Of a stretch of 6,293 nt of DNA, positions 1 to 6,293 are shown in pieces; within the stretch, counting starts at the first letter, position 1; every line of letters begins with the position of its first letter. The notes beneath the pieces are model-generated. The model ran no database searches. It saw only the letters and a program-made list of their open reading frames with translations, and had not been told where the DNA came from. Location of the stretch: positions 1 to 6,293 of the forward strand of contig JAPPHP010000088.1 in assembly GCA_028821035.1 (NCBI GenBank), read 5' to 3'. Source of the DNA: Gammaproteobacteria bacterium. GTDB taxonomy: Bacteria; Pseudomonadota; Gammaproteobacteria; Pseudomonadales; Azotimanducaceae. Position numbers and translations under genes: made by a program.

Positions 1-917
1 TGGAACCGCTCGAGCGGGGCTTCGGCCATACCCTCGGGAACACCCTGCGGCGGATACTCCTGTCGTCCATGCGCGGGGCCGCCATCACCGAGGTGCAGAT
101 AGACGGCGTGCTGCACGAGTACAGCACCATGGAGGGCGTCCAGGAGGACGTCATCGACATCCTGCTCAACCTCAAGGGGATCGCCGTGCGCCTGCATCAC
201 GCGGAGTCGGCGACCATCACCCTCTCCCGGGAGGGCGCCGGCGAGGTGACGGCCGGGGACTTCCAGCTCTCGCAGGACATCGAGGTCGTCAACCCGGACC
301 ACCTGGTGTGCACCCTGAACGAGAACGGCGCCATCCGGATGGAGGCGACGGTGACCCGGGGCCGCGGTTATGTGCCCGTCGAGTACACCGGCGACGAGGA
401 GGAAGAGACGCGGACCATCGGCGTGCTGCGGCTGGATGCCAGCTACAGCCCCATGCGCCGCGTGGCGTACGAGGTCGAGAACGCACGGGTGGAGCAGCGC
501 ACCGACCTCGATCGCCTGATCCTCGACATCGAGTCGAACGGCACGATCGATCCCGAGGAGGCGGTGCGCCACGCCGCGACCATCCTGCAGCGTCAACTCG
601 ACCCGTTCGTGAACCTCGAGGGCGAGGGCGAGCCGGTGGTCGAGGAACGGCACGAGGAAGTAGCGCCCATCCTGCTGCGCCCCGTGGACGACCTCGAACT
701 CACGGTACGCTCCGCCAACTGCCTGAAGGCCGAGAACATCTACTACATCGGCGACCTCATCCAGCGCAGCGAGGTCGAGTTGCTGAAGACCCCGAACCTC
801 GGCAAGAAGTCGCTCACCGAGATCAAGGAAGTGCTGGGGTCGCGCGGGCTCGCCCTCGGCATGCGGCTGGAGAACTGGCCTCCGCCGAGCCTGCGGGGAG
901 ACGACCGGGTCGCCTGA
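1..917 (+). CDS. rpoA: DNA-directed RNA polymerase subunit alpha (5' truncated by window edge)
   Basis: The alpha subunit dimerises to scaffold RNA polymerase assembly, and its C-terminal domain binds UP elements and activators. The frame is open from base 3; 304 residues are present and about 28 N-terminal ones are missing by comparison with E. coli (329 aa). The first visible residues, [13 protein letters not shown], are the conserved N-terminal domain, including the Arg pair equivalent to E. coli R44/R45 used in dimerisation and assembly. An acidic Glu-rich linker lies near bases 610-665. The C-terminal domain follows, with [10 protein letters not shown] (the first Arg, at 708-710, corresponds to E. 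coli R265) and [14 protein letters not shown], the DNA- and activator-contacting surfaces. The tail SLRGDDRVA after NWPP is slightly longer than in E. coli. rplQ follows 26 bp downstream, the standard end of the alpha operon. Identification is certain; only the start is missing. Confidence 0.98.
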   Translation, partial: EPLERGFGHTLGNTLRRILLSSMRGAAITEVQIDGVLHEYSTMEGVQEDVIDILLNLKGIAVRLHHAESATITLSREGAGEVTAGDFQLSQDIEVVNPDHLVCTLNENGAIRMEATVTRGRGYVPVEYTGDEEEETRTIGVLRLDASYSPMRRVAYEVENARVEQRTDLDRLILDIESNGTIDPEEAVRHAATILQRQLDPFVNLEGEGEPVVEERHEEVAPILLRPVDDLELTVRSANCLKAENIYYIGDLIQRSEVELLKTPNLGKKSLTEIKEVLGSRGLALGMRLENWPPPSLRGDDRVA

Positions 918-943
918 CCGCCGGGCGACGCTGGAGGCAGAGC

Positions 944-1375
944 ATGAGACACAGGAAGAGTGGCCGGCATCTCAACCGGACCAGTTCGCACCGCAAGGCG
1001 ATGTTCCGCAACATGGCGGTGTCGCTGATCGAACACGAGATCATCAAGACGACGGTGGCGAAGGCGAAGGAACTGCGCCGGGTCGCGGAACCGCTCATCA
1101 CGCTGGCCAAGGAGGACAGCGTCGCCCATCGCCGGCTCGCGTTCGACCGCACGCGCAGCAAGGCGGCGGTGGCGAAACTCTTTACCGAACTCGGTCCGCG
1201 CTACCAGGACCGACCGGGCGGCTACACCCGCATCCTGAAGGCCGGCTACCGGGCCGGAGACTCCGCCCCGGTCGCCTGGATCGAACTCGTCGACCGGCCC
1301 GGCGCCGAGGAAGACGACCTGTTCGACGACGAAGTGGCCGAGGAGGAAGCGGCAGAAGAAGAGGAGACCGCCTGA
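944..1375 (+). CDS. rplQ: 50S ribosomal protein L17 (bL17) with acidic C-terminal tail
   Basis: L17 is a large-subunit ribosomal protein located near the peptide exit tunnel. The 143-aa product begins [12 protein letters not shown] and carries the family blocks [28 protein letters not shown] and [15 protein letters not shown]. Residues 1-118 align with E. coli L17 (127 aa) without gaps that I can see. The remaining tail, about residues 119-143, is strikingly acidic: 14 of residues 122-142 are Asp or Glu. The ATG start is well supported by GGAGG at 933-937 with a 6-nt spacer. The gene sits 26 bp after rpoA and is presumably the last gene of the alpha operon, since the next gene points the other way. 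The TGA stop lies in the loop of a GC-rich hairpin (1366-1383). Confidence 0.98.
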   Translation: MRHRKSGRHLNRTSSHRKAMFRNMAVSLIEHEIIKTTVAKAKELRRVAEPLITLAKEDSVAHRRLAFDRTRSKAAVAKLFTELGPRYQDRPGGYTRILKAGYRAGDSAPVAWIELVDRPGAEEDDLFDDEVAEEEAAEEEETA

Positions 1376-1383
1376 CGGCGGTC
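1366..1383 (+). terminator. GC-rich hairpin at the end of rplQ, possible terminator without U-tract
   Basis: GACCGCC at 1366-1372 pairs perfectly over 7 bp with GGCGGTC at 1377-1383, leaving a 4-nt TGAC loop that contains the rplQ stop codon. A hairpin at the end of the alpha operon suits a terminator or an mRNA 3'-end stabiliser. No run of T follows, so it does not meet the usual intrinsic-terminator pattern. It could also be a chance product of high GC. Confidence 0.3.
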
Positions 1384-1400
1384 GCTGCCCGCGTTCGGCG

Positions 1401-1425
1401 CGCCCCCGTCAATACCCCGGGGGCG
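1401..1425 (-). terminator. GC-rich hairpin at the end of the amidase gene, possible terminator
   Basis: CGCCCCC at 1401-1407 pairs with GGGGGCG at 1419-1425 (7 bp), enclosing an 11-nt loop that holds the amidase stop codon (TCA on + at 1409-1411). It lies between two convergent genes and would form in either transcript, so it may act bidirectionally. There is no T-tract on either side, so support is structural only. Confidence 0.27.
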
Positions 1426-2857
1426 GCGTGAACGCGAAGCCCTCCGCTTCCAGCAGCCTGGCCAGCCCGATGGTCTTCAGGTCCCCGTACTCCGGGCCGA
1501 TGATCTGCACGCCGATCGGCAGCCCGTCGCCGTCCGGACCCGTCGGGATCACCGTCGAGGGCAGGTAGCTGCAGATCGCGATGCCGGCCCAGAACACCTG
1601 GTCGAAGTAAGGCTGCTCCGAGTTGTCCACCGTCAGCGTGCGTTCGCCGAACGGACGATGGTCGTGGGGGAAGGCCGGGGTGGACATGATCGGGGCGACC
1701 ACGGCGTCGTAACGCTCGAAGAACGCGTGCCAGGCCCAGCGTAGCTGGGTGCGCGCCTCGTTGGCGGCGACGTAGTCCCGGTAACTCGCGACCTGGCGGC
1801 GCAGGGTCCGCGCGCCGTCGCTTTCATCGTCCGGGTCCAGTTCGCGCACCTCGCGCTGCAGACGGTCATACACCTCCTGCGGCTGCCGGGACATCATCAC
1901 CGCCTGCAGGAGCGTCTGGTAGGTCTCGAAGCCGGCCGTGAGGTCGCAGTCCGGGGCGGCATCGAAGTCGGCCTGGCCGCCGGCGGCGGTCACCGCCTCG
2001 CCGACGGCGGTGACGCGCTTGCGGGTCTCCGCGCTCACCGGGGCCAGCTCGTGGTCGGTCCAGCACGCGATGCGATACCCGGAGAGGTCGCGATGTTCCG
2101 GGCCGCGCAGCCGCAGTTCGTACCCCGCGCCCTGTATCTCGTCCGGCCCCGCCATGGCGGTGACACCGAGTTCCAGGTCGTCGGCGCCGCGCCCGAGGGG
2201 ACCGATCACGGAGAGGTCGGGCTGGGCGAGCACGCCCGGCATCGCGTGGCCGCGCGGCGGCAGGAGTCCCCAGGTGGGCTTGTGTCCGAACACGCCGCAG
2301 TAGTGCGCCGGGTTGCGGATGGAGCCGCCGATGTCCGACCCGCTCTCGAAGCCGGTGATGCCCGCGGCCAGCGCCGCGGCCGACCCGCCGGAAGACCCGC
2401 CCGGAATGCGGTCCGTGTTCCAGGGATTGCTGGTCGTGCCGTAGACGTCGTTGTAGCTCTGGAAGTCGGCCAGGCCCAGGGGCACGTTGGTCTTGCCGAA
2501 CAGCACGACTCCGGCCGCCTTGAGCCGCCGCACGGACAGGGCGTCCTCGGTGGCGATGTTGTTCTCGAGCGCCGGGTAGCCCCAGGTCGTGGGCGTGCCG
2601 GCCACGTTGTAGGACTCCTTGATCGTCATCGGGACGCCGTGCAACGGCCCCCAGACCTCCCCGCGCGCCAGGGCGGCGTCGGCTTCCCGGGCCCGTTCGC
2701 GGGCCCCGTCGGCGTCCAGCACGATGATGGCGTTCAGCGTCGGGTTGAACCGGTCAACGCGATCGAGGTAGAGATTCAGCAGTTCCTCGCAGCCGATCTC
2801 GCGGCGCTGGATCATCCCGGCCAGTTCGGCCGCGGTGCGGAAGGCGATTTCGCTCAC
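1409..2857 (-). CDS. Amidase-signature family hydrolase (FAAH/GatA-like amidase)
   Basis: This is a 482-aa serine amidase of the amidase-signature family, which hydrolyses C-N amide bonds; the substrate cannot be told from sequence. The catalytic triad is complete: Lys80 (TIKES), cis-Ser155 in [15 protein letters not shown], and nucleophile Ser179 in [12 protein letters not shown]. The 75- and 24-residue spacings match those in FAAH (K142/S217/S241) and S. aureus GatA. SDIGGS with Ile, not the commoner SDTGGS, is also the FAAH form. The block [14 protein letters not shown] near the C terminus is typical of the family. I see no signal peptide, so it is probably cytoplasmic. GatA is unlikely because no gatB or gatC is nearby. 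The start is GTG (CAC on + at 2855-2857), supported by GGAG (+ strand CTCC 2866-2869) with an 8-nt spacer. It lies 81 bp downstream of the DUF1820 gene on the same strand and may be cotranscribed with it. Confidence 0.93.
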   Translation of the reverse strand: MSEIAFRTAAELAGMIQRREIGCEELLNLYLDRVDRFNPTLNAIIVLDADGARERAREADAALARGEVWGPLHGVPMTIKESYNVAGTPTTWGYPALENNIATEDALSVRRLKAAGVVLFGKTNVPLGLADFQSYNDVYGTTSNPWNTDRIPGGSSGGSAAALAAGITGFESGSDIGGSIRNPAHYCGVFGHKPTWGLLPPRGHAMPGVLAQPDLSVIGPLGRGADDLELGVTAMAGPDEIQGAGYELRLRGPEHRDLSGYRIACWTDHELAPVSAETRKRVTAVGEAVTAAGGQADFDAAPDCDLTAGFETYQTLLQAVMMSRQPQEVYDRLQREVRELDPDDESDGARTLRRQVASYRDYVAANEARTQLRWAWHAFFERYDAVVAPIMSTPAFPHDHRPFGERTLTVDNSEQPYFDQVFWAGIAICSYLPSTVIPTGPDGDGLPIGVQIIGPEYGDLKTIGLARLLEAEGFAFTPPPGY

Positions 2858-2898
2858 GGTGGGGTCTCCAGGGTTGCGGGCGACAGGAGGTCCGCGCA

Positions 2899-2919
2899 GG
2901 GACGCCGCCCGGCCGTCCC
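2899..2919 (-). other. Short inverted repeat between the DUF1820 gene and the amidase gene
   Basis: GGGACG at 2899-2904 and CGTCCC at 2914-2919 form a 6-bp stem with a 9-nt loop in the 81-bp gap. In the minus-strand transcript it would lie just after the DUF1820 stop and about 40 nt before the amidase start. It could be a weak attenuator, a processing or stability element, or chance. I saw no separate amidase promoter in this gap. Confidence 0.2.
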
Positions 2920-2938
2920 CTACAGCTGGCCGCGCGTA

Positions 2939-3268
2939 TCAGGAGCCGCTGTTCTTCGGCATCGGCATCGGGAACGGCGTGATGTTCTGCCCGCTCGAGT
3001 CGGTGACCTTGGCGGTCCCCTCCTTCTCGACCTCGTCGATGCGGATGATGGCGTGCATCGGCACGAAGCTGCGCTGCACTCCGGAGAACTCCGTGCGCAA
3101 TTTGTCCTCGGCCGGATCGATCACCACCTGGGCCTTCTCGCCGAAGATGTAGTCCTCGATCTCGACGAACCCGTACAGGTCGCTCTGGTAGATCGCGTGG
3201 GCGTACACCTCGTAGATCTGCCCCTGGCTGTGGAAGTAGATCCGGTAGATGTGCTGCTGGTCGGCCAT
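2939..3268 (-). CDS. DUF1820-family conserved hypothetical protein
   Basis: This small soluble protein of 109 aa has no established function. The features that made me recognise it as DUF1820 are the opening [17 protein letters not shown], the centre [14 protein letters not shown], and the block [18 protein letters not shown]. That last block, residues 67-84, is the sort of conserved loop seen across this proteobacterial family. The C-terminal tail is Pro/Met-rich ([10 protein letters not shown]) and probably disordered. There is no signal peptide, membrane segment or cysteine. The ATG at 3268 is the only sensible start, because the next Met is residue 71. An AAGG (+ strand CCTT 3274-3277) lies 5 nt upstream but overlaps a predicted -10 box, so it may not be in the mRNA. 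The gene is divergent from miaB and precedes the amidase. The same frame is open further upstream through the antisense of miaB, but that extension shows no protein-like features. Family assignment is from memory of the pattern. Confidence 0.85.
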   Translation of the reverse strand: MADQQHIYRIYFHSQGQIYEVYAHAIYQSDLYGFVEIEDYIFGEKAQVVIDPAEDKLRTEFSGVQRSFVPMHAIIRIDEVEKEGTAKVTDSSGQNITPFPMPMPKNSGS

Positions 3269-3274
3269 AGCGGC

Positions 3275-3304
3275 CTTATAACTGCCCCGGTCGTGTCTTT
3301 TCAA
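3275..3304 (-). promoter_or_regulatory. Predicted sigma-70 promoter of the DUF1820-amidase unit
   Basis: Read on the minus strand, TTGAAA (+ 3299-3304; 5 of 6 matches to TTGACA) is followed by an 18-bp spacer and TATAAG (+ 3275-3280; 5 of 6 matches to TATAAT). This is an AT-rich patch in otherwise GC-rich DNA. A start point 7 nt downstream falls at 3268, the A of the DUF1820 ATG, which implies a leaderless transcript. On the opposite strand of this 120-bp intergenic region I found no convincing miaB promoter; the best is a poor TATGTG at 3347-3352. Confidence 0.5.
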
Positions 3305-3388
3305 GCGCCGGTCCGGGAAAGCGGGCGGACATGCGGGGTCGCGGTGTATGTGTTCCAATTGGCGCCCCACGGGATCGGGACGCCCCTT

Positions 3389-4774
3389 GTGACCAGCCCA
3401 AGGCTCTACGTCCAGACGCAGGGCTGCCAGATGAACGAGTACGACTCGTCGCGCATGGCGGACCTGCTGCGCGAGCGCGACGGTGCGGTCCTGGTGGATG
3501 CGCCGGAAGACGCGGACGTCCTGCTGCTGAACACCTGCTCGATCCGCGAGAAGGCCCAGGAGAAGGTCTTTCATCAACTGGGGCGGTGGAAGCGGATCAA
3601 GGCCGCCCGCCCGGACGTGCTGATCGGCGTCGGCGGCTGCGTGGCGAGCCAGGAAGGGGACGCCATCCATGCGCGGGCGCCCTACGTCGACGTGGTCTTC
3701 GGCCCGCAGACCCTGCACCGGTTGCCGGACCTGCTGGCACGGGCGCGGCGGGAAGACGGCCCCGTGGTCGACGTGAGCTTTCCCGAGATCGAGAAGTTCG
3801 ACGCACTGCCCGAACCCCGCGCCGAGGGGCCGACGGCGTACGTGTCCGTCATGGAAGGCTGCAGCCGCTACTGCACCTTCTGCGTCGTTCCCTACACCCG
3901 CGGCGAGGAAGTGAGCCGGCCGCTCGCCGACGTGCTGCGCGAAGTATCCGCGCTGGCGGACCAGGGCGTGCGCGAGGTGACCTTCCTCGGCCAAAACGTC
4001 AACGCCTACCGGGGGGAGACCGGGGGGCGCAAGGCCGATCTCGCGAGACTCGTCCGCGAGGCGGCGGAGATCGACGGCATCGACCGAATCCGCTTCACGA
4101 CGTCGCACCCCCTGGCGTTCGGCAACGCGCTGATCGAGGCGTTCCGGGACGTGCCGGAACTCGCGAGCCACCTGCACCTGCCCGTGCAGTCCGGCTCGGA
4201 CCGCGTGCTCGCGGCGATGCAGCGCCGCTACACGGTGATGCAGTACCGGGAGAAGATCCGGCGGCTCCGCGAAGCGCGTCCCGACGTGGCGCTGTCCTCG
4301 GACTTCATCGTGGGCTTCCCCGGCGAGACGGACCGGGACTTCGAGGACACGCTCGCCCTCGCGCGCGAGCTCGACTACGACGTGTCCTTCAGCTTCATCT
4401 ACAGTCCCCGCCCCGGCACGCCGGCGGCAAGCCTGCCGGACCACACGCGCCCGGAGGTGAAGCGCCACCGGCTGGCGATCCTGCAGGACCAGTTGCGCGC
4501 CCAGGCGGCGGCGCATGCCGCGGCCATGGTCGGAGGCGTGGAACGCGTGCTGGTGACGGGCCGGTCCCCCCGGGACCCCGGGCAACTCCAGGGGCGGACC
4601 GAAAACAACCGGGTCGTGAACTTCCTGAGCGCGGACGACGGGCTCGTCGGCGCGTTCGTGGATGTCCGGATCACGGAGGCGCTGCCGAATTCGTTGCGGG
4701 GCAGGCCCCTGTCCGCGGAACCCGTTGACACCCCGGGGATGCCCGATATGCTACGGGTCCCGGCAACCACGTGA
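3389..4774 (+). CDS. miaB: tRNA-2-methylthio-N6-dimethylallyladenosine synthase (radical-SAM methylthiotransferase MiaB)
   Basis: MiaB adds the 2-methylthio group to i6A37 of tRNAs reading UNN codons, using two 4Fe-4S clusters. The product is 461 aa (E. coli 474). The N-terminal UPF0004 domain carries auxiliary-cluster cysteines Cys13 (GCQMNEYDS), Cys50 ([20 protein letters not shown]) and Cys84 (GGCVASQEG). The radical-SAM motif CxxxCxxC is Cys158/162/165 in [30 protein letters not shown] and [12 protein letters not shown] follow, then a C-terminal TRAM domain from about residue 376, including [11 protein letters not shown] and PNSLRGR. I chose the GTG at 3389 because [16 protein letters not shown] lines up with E. 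coli MTKKLHIKTWGCQMN; the frame is open far upstream without homology. The ribosome site is weak (GGGA 3377-3380, 8-nt spacer). ybeZ starts 7 bp after the stop, and the last codons contain a promoter-like sequence. Confidence 0.97.
   Translation: MTSPRLYVQTQGCQMNEYDSSRMADLLRERDGAVLVDAPEDADVLLLNTCSIREKAQEKVFHQLGRWKRIKAARPDVLIGVGGCVASQEGDAIHARAPYVDVVFGPQTLHRLPDLLARARREDGPVVDVSFPEIEKFDALPEPRAEGPTAYVSVMEGCSRYCTFCVVPYTRGEEVSRPLADVLREVSALADQGVREVTFLGQNVNAYRGETGGRKADLARLVREAAEIDGIDRIRFTTSHPLAFGNALIEAFRDVPELASHLHLPVQSGSDRVLAAMQRRYTVMQYREKIRRLREARPDVALSSDFIVGFPGETDRDFEDTLALARELDYDVSFSFIYSPRPGTPAASLPDHTRPEVKRHRLAILQDQLRAQAAAHAAAMVGGVERVLVTGRSPRDPGQLQGRTENNRVVNFLSADDGLVGAFVDVRITEALPNSLRGRPLSAEPVDTPGMPDMLRVPATT
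4725..4752 (+). promoter_or_regulatory. Predicted promoter for ybeZ-ybeY inside the 3' end of miaB (sigma-70, possibly sigma-32)
   Basis: A perfect -35 hexamer TTGACA (4725-4730), a 16-bp spacer and TATGCT (4747-4752; 4 of 6 to TATAAT) lie in the poorly conserved last 16 codons of miaB. Initiation about 7 nt later, near 4759, would give ybeZ a leader of about 23 nt. The same DNA contains CCCGATAT (4742-4749), one mismatch from the sigma-32 -10 element CCCCATNT, 11 bp after the -35 box whose TTGA core is shared with the sigma-32 consensus. Sequence match only. Confidence 0.5.
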
Positions 4775-4781
4775 ACCAGAC

Positions 4782-5807
4782 TTGAGCGACGACTCATCGC
4801 GGGTGGTGGCACTCACCGCCAGCGTCCACCTGGAACCCAACGACTCCCGCCGCCTGGCCGCCCTGTGCGGTCCGTTCGACCAGAACCTGAAGCAGTTGGA
4901 ACGCCGGCTGGGTATCCGCATCACCAACCGGGGCAACCTCTTCCACGTCAGCGGACCGGAGACGCGCGTGCAGGCCGCGGGGGCGCTCCTCGCGAAGCTG
5001 TACCTCGAGACGGAGAACGCCGAGGTCGTGGCGCCGGAGACCGTACATCTCTATCTGCAGGAGGCGGGGATGGAGGACCTGCTCTCGGGCGCCGACGAGC
5101 CGGACCACGTGATCCGCACGCGCCGCAAGACGATCAAGCTGCGCGGCCGCAACCAGGTGGGCTACGTGGACGCCATGCGGGCGACCGACATCTGTTTCGG
5201 CGTCGGACCCGCCGGTACCGGCAAGACCTACCTCGCGGTCGCGTGCGCGGTGGAGGCGCTCGAGACCCAGGCCGTGTCGCGCATCCTGCTGGTGCGCCCC
5301 GCGGTGGAGGCCGGCGAGAAGCTCGGCTTCCTTCCGGGCGACCTGGCGCAGAAGATCGACCCTTACCTGCGGCCGCTCTACGACGCGCTGTACGAGATGC
5401 TGGGCGTGGAGCGGGTCAACAAGTACATCGAGCGCAACGTCATCGAAGTGGCGCCCCTCGCGTTCATGCGGGGCCGCACGCTGAACGGATCGTTCATCAT
5501 TCTCGACGAGGGCCAGAACACCACCGTCGAGCAGATGAAGATGTTCCTGACCCGGATCGGCTTCGGGTCGACCGCGGTGATCACCGGCGACATCACGCAG
5601 ATCGACCTGCCGGGCGGCCAGCGCTCGGGACTCATACACGTCCTCAACGTGCTGAAAGACGTGGAGGGCCTCAGCTTCACCCGCTTCGGCGCGCGGGACG
5701 TCGTGCGCCATCCGCTGGTGCAGCGCATCGTGGAGGCCTACGCGCAGGAGGACTCGGGGCGCGCCGGGGAAGGCGATCGGGCGCGCGGCGACGGGGGCTC
5801 GGGATGA
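4782..5807 (+). CDS. ybeZ: PhoH-like ATPase YbeZ
   Basis: YbeZ is a cytoplasmic PhoH-family P-loop NTPase, regarded as the functional partner of the rRNA endonuclease YbeY encoded next door. With the TTG start the product is 341 aa (E. coli 346). The N-terminal region has [17 protein letters not shown] (29-45), matching E. coli. Walker A is GPAGTGKT (142-149) and Walker B FIILDE (238-243), followed by GQNTT where E. coli has [32 protein letters not shown] and [11 protein letters not shown] are diagnostic. The C-terminal tail after residue 322 is low-complexity Gly/Arg/Asp/Glu. The start is uncertain. TTG 4782 gives the best length but has no Shine-Dalgarno, and GTG at 4803 or 4806 would be 7 or 8 residues shorter and still keep the homologous region. 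The ATG at 4662 would overlap miaB by 113 bp without homology. Coupling to miaB termination (7-bp gap) is likely. Confidence 0.95.
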   Translation: MSDDSSRVVALTASVHLEPNDSRRLAALCGPFDQNLKQLERRLGIRITNRGNLFHVSGPETRVQAAGALLAKLYLETENAEVVAPETVHLYLQEAGMEDLLSGADEPDHVIRTRRKTIKLRGRNQVGYVDAMRATDICFGVGPAGTGKTYLAVACAVEALETQAVSRILLVRPAVEAGEKLGFLPGDLAQKIDPYLRPLYDALYEMLGVERVNKYIERNVIEVAPLAFMRGRTLNGSFIILDEGQNTTVEQMKMFLTRIGFGSTAVITGDITQIDLPGGQRSGLIHVLNVLKDVEGLSFTRFGARDVVRHPLVQRIVEAYAQEDSGRAGEGDRARGDGGSG

Positions 5808-6293
5808 CGCAGGGCACCGGCAGCGCAGACGGCGAACCTCCGGACGGAGGCGGCGACGGTCCAAGGCTCGAGGCGCCCGCGTCCGGGGCGCCCGATCCCC
5901 GCATCGCCGTAGAGATTGCCGCCACGCCCGCACCGGATGCCGGTGCGCTCTCCCGGTGGGCGGCGGCGGCGCTCGAGAAGGACGACCGCGCGGTGTGCAT
6001 GCGCGTGGTGGACGAAGCCGAGGGGGCCGCGCTCAACGCGCGTTTCCGCGGCGGTGCCGGTCCGACCAACGTGCTCTCGTTCCCCGCGGGCGAGACCGGG
6101 CTGCTCGGCGACATCGCGATCTGCGCCCCGGTCGTCGCGGCGGAGGCGCGCGCGCAGCGCAAGACCGTGGAAGCGCACTTCGCGCACATGGTCGTGCACG
6201 GCGTGTTCCACCTGCGGGGCATGGATCACGGCGACGACGTTCGGGCCGCGCGCATGGAAGCCCGGGAGTCGGCCGTCCTGCACACCCTCGGCT
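5804..6293 (+). CDS. ybeY: Endoribonuclease YbeY, 16S rRNA maturation (3' truncated by window edge)
   Basis: YbeY is a zinc-dependent single-strand endoribonuclease involved in 16S rRNA 3'-end maturation and 70S ribosome quality control. The frame runs open to the window edge with 163 residues present; about 14 appear to be missing by comparison with E. coli (155 aa). Conserved blocks are RGGAGPTNVLSFP (Arg82 equals E. coli R59), LLGDIAI, EAHFAHMVVHG, and the zinc motif HGVFHLRGMDH with His132, His136 and His142. MEARE follows, then HTLG at the edge. The motif usually reads HGxLHLxGYDH; here Phe replaces Leu and Met replaces Tyr, but all metal ligands remain. The ATG overlaps the ybeZ stop as ATGA, indicating translational coupling; GGGGG at 5793-5797 could help. 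This start gives a Gly/Pro/Asp/Ala-rich N-terminal extension of roughly 23-30 residues, and no in-frame ATG, GTG or TTG lies between it and the core. Confidence 0.96.
   Translation, partial: MTQGTGSADGEPPDGGGDGPRLEAPASGAPDPRIAVEIAATPAPDAGALSRWAAAALEKDDRAVCMRVVDEAEGAALNARFRGGAGPTNVLSFPAGETGLLGDIAICAPVVAAEARAQRKTVEAHFAHMVVHGVFHLRGMDHGDDVRAARMEARESAVLHTLG

Noticed and set aside
1409..2857. The amidase as glutamyl-tRNA amidotransferase subunit A (gatA).
   Set aside because: The catalytic triad is shared by the whole family, no gatB or gatC is adjacent, and [11 protein letters not shown] resembles non-GatA amidases.
3355..3362. Palindrome CCAATTGG upstream of miaB as a possible operator.
   Set aside because: It is a single 8-bp palindrome with no flanking dyad and no second copy nearby, so not distinguishable from chance.
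2051..3388. A long open frame on + runs in phase into miaB and would add several hundred residues upstream.
   Set aside because: It is the antisense of the amidase and DUF1820 genes, has Arg/Gly/Pro/Val-biased composition and no family motifs. MiaB homology begins exactly at GTG 3389. Long open antisense frames are expected at this GC content.
4008..4027. Direct repeat ACCGGGGGG twice, 11 bp apart, with two G6 runs in miaB; possible slippage or phase-variation site.
   Set aside because: G6 runs are short for phase variation and common at this GC content. They encode a variable loop (YRGETGGR) in an intact gene.
3269..4585. The minus-strand frame of the DUF1820 gene stays open across miaB and would make a 548-residue protein.
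   Set aside because: The added portion is the shadow of miaB on the opposite strand and shows no conserved motif. The DUF1820 domain is complete from the ATG at 3268, and a promoter-like pair lies directly upstream of that ATG.
4794..5933. Long minus-strand open frame opposite ybeZ (379 residues).
   Set aside because: It is an Arg/His/Val/Leu-rich shadow of the Walker-motif coding strand with no recognisable domain; ybeZ is unmistakable on +.
5738..6283. Minus-strand open frame opposite ybeY (181 residues).
   Set aside because: The + strand here encodes a clear YbeY with all three zinc His residues; the minus frame is a compositional artefact.
1..6293. Search for CRISPR arrays, tRNA or rRNA genes, insertion sequences, attachment sites, toxin-antitoxin pairs or an unknown defence system.
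   Set aside because: There are no regularly spaced repeats, no transposase or integrase motifs, and no tRNA-like folds seen by eye. Nearly all the sequence is accounted for by six recognisable genes of core or known families.

Overview
The window is a compact, GC-rich stretch (roughly two-thirds G+C by eye) of an ordinary bacterial chromosome. Every protein closely matches the gammaproteobacterial form of its family. RpoA, L17, MiaB, YbeZ and YbeY align with the E. coli proteins over nearly their whole length, and miaB-ybeZ-ybeY is the usual gammaproteobacterial order. I read the source as a GC-rich gammaproteobacterium but cannot name a genus.

Layout: (1) The left edge cuts into rpoA (RNA polymerase alpha), followed 26 bp later by rplQ (ribosomal protein L17). 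This is the 3' end of the alpha ribosomal-protein operon, read on +. (2) After a 33-bp tail-to-tail gap come two minus-strand genes: an amidase-signature hydrolase with a complete Lys-Ser-Ser triad, and upstream of it a small DUF1820-type protein. They probably form one transcription unit that starts near 3268 and runs left. (3) A 120-bp divergent intergenic region separates the DUF1820 gene from miaB. (4) miaB (tRNA methylthiolase), ybeZ (PhoH-family ATPase) and ybeY (rRNA-processing endonuclease) then run right, packed with a 7-bp gap and a 4-bp ATGA overlap. ybeY runs off the right edge.

Functionally the plus-strand genes all serve gene expression: transcription (alpha), the ribosome (L17), tRNA modification (MiaB) and rRNA maturation and ribosome quality control (YbeZ/YbeY). 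The amidase and the DUF1820 protein have no obvious connection with them.

I found no mobile element, CRISPR array, RNA gene, prophage gene or unrecognised multi-gene system. The observations worth a second look are regulatory. A perfect TTGACA box with a TATGCT element lies inside the last codons of miaB, and part of it also resembles a heat-shock sigma-32 promoter for ybeZY. A promoter-like pair upstream of the DUF1820 gene would place the transcription start on the start codon itself, giving a leaderless mRNA. The rplQ and amidase stop codons each sit in the loop of a GC-rich hairpin.
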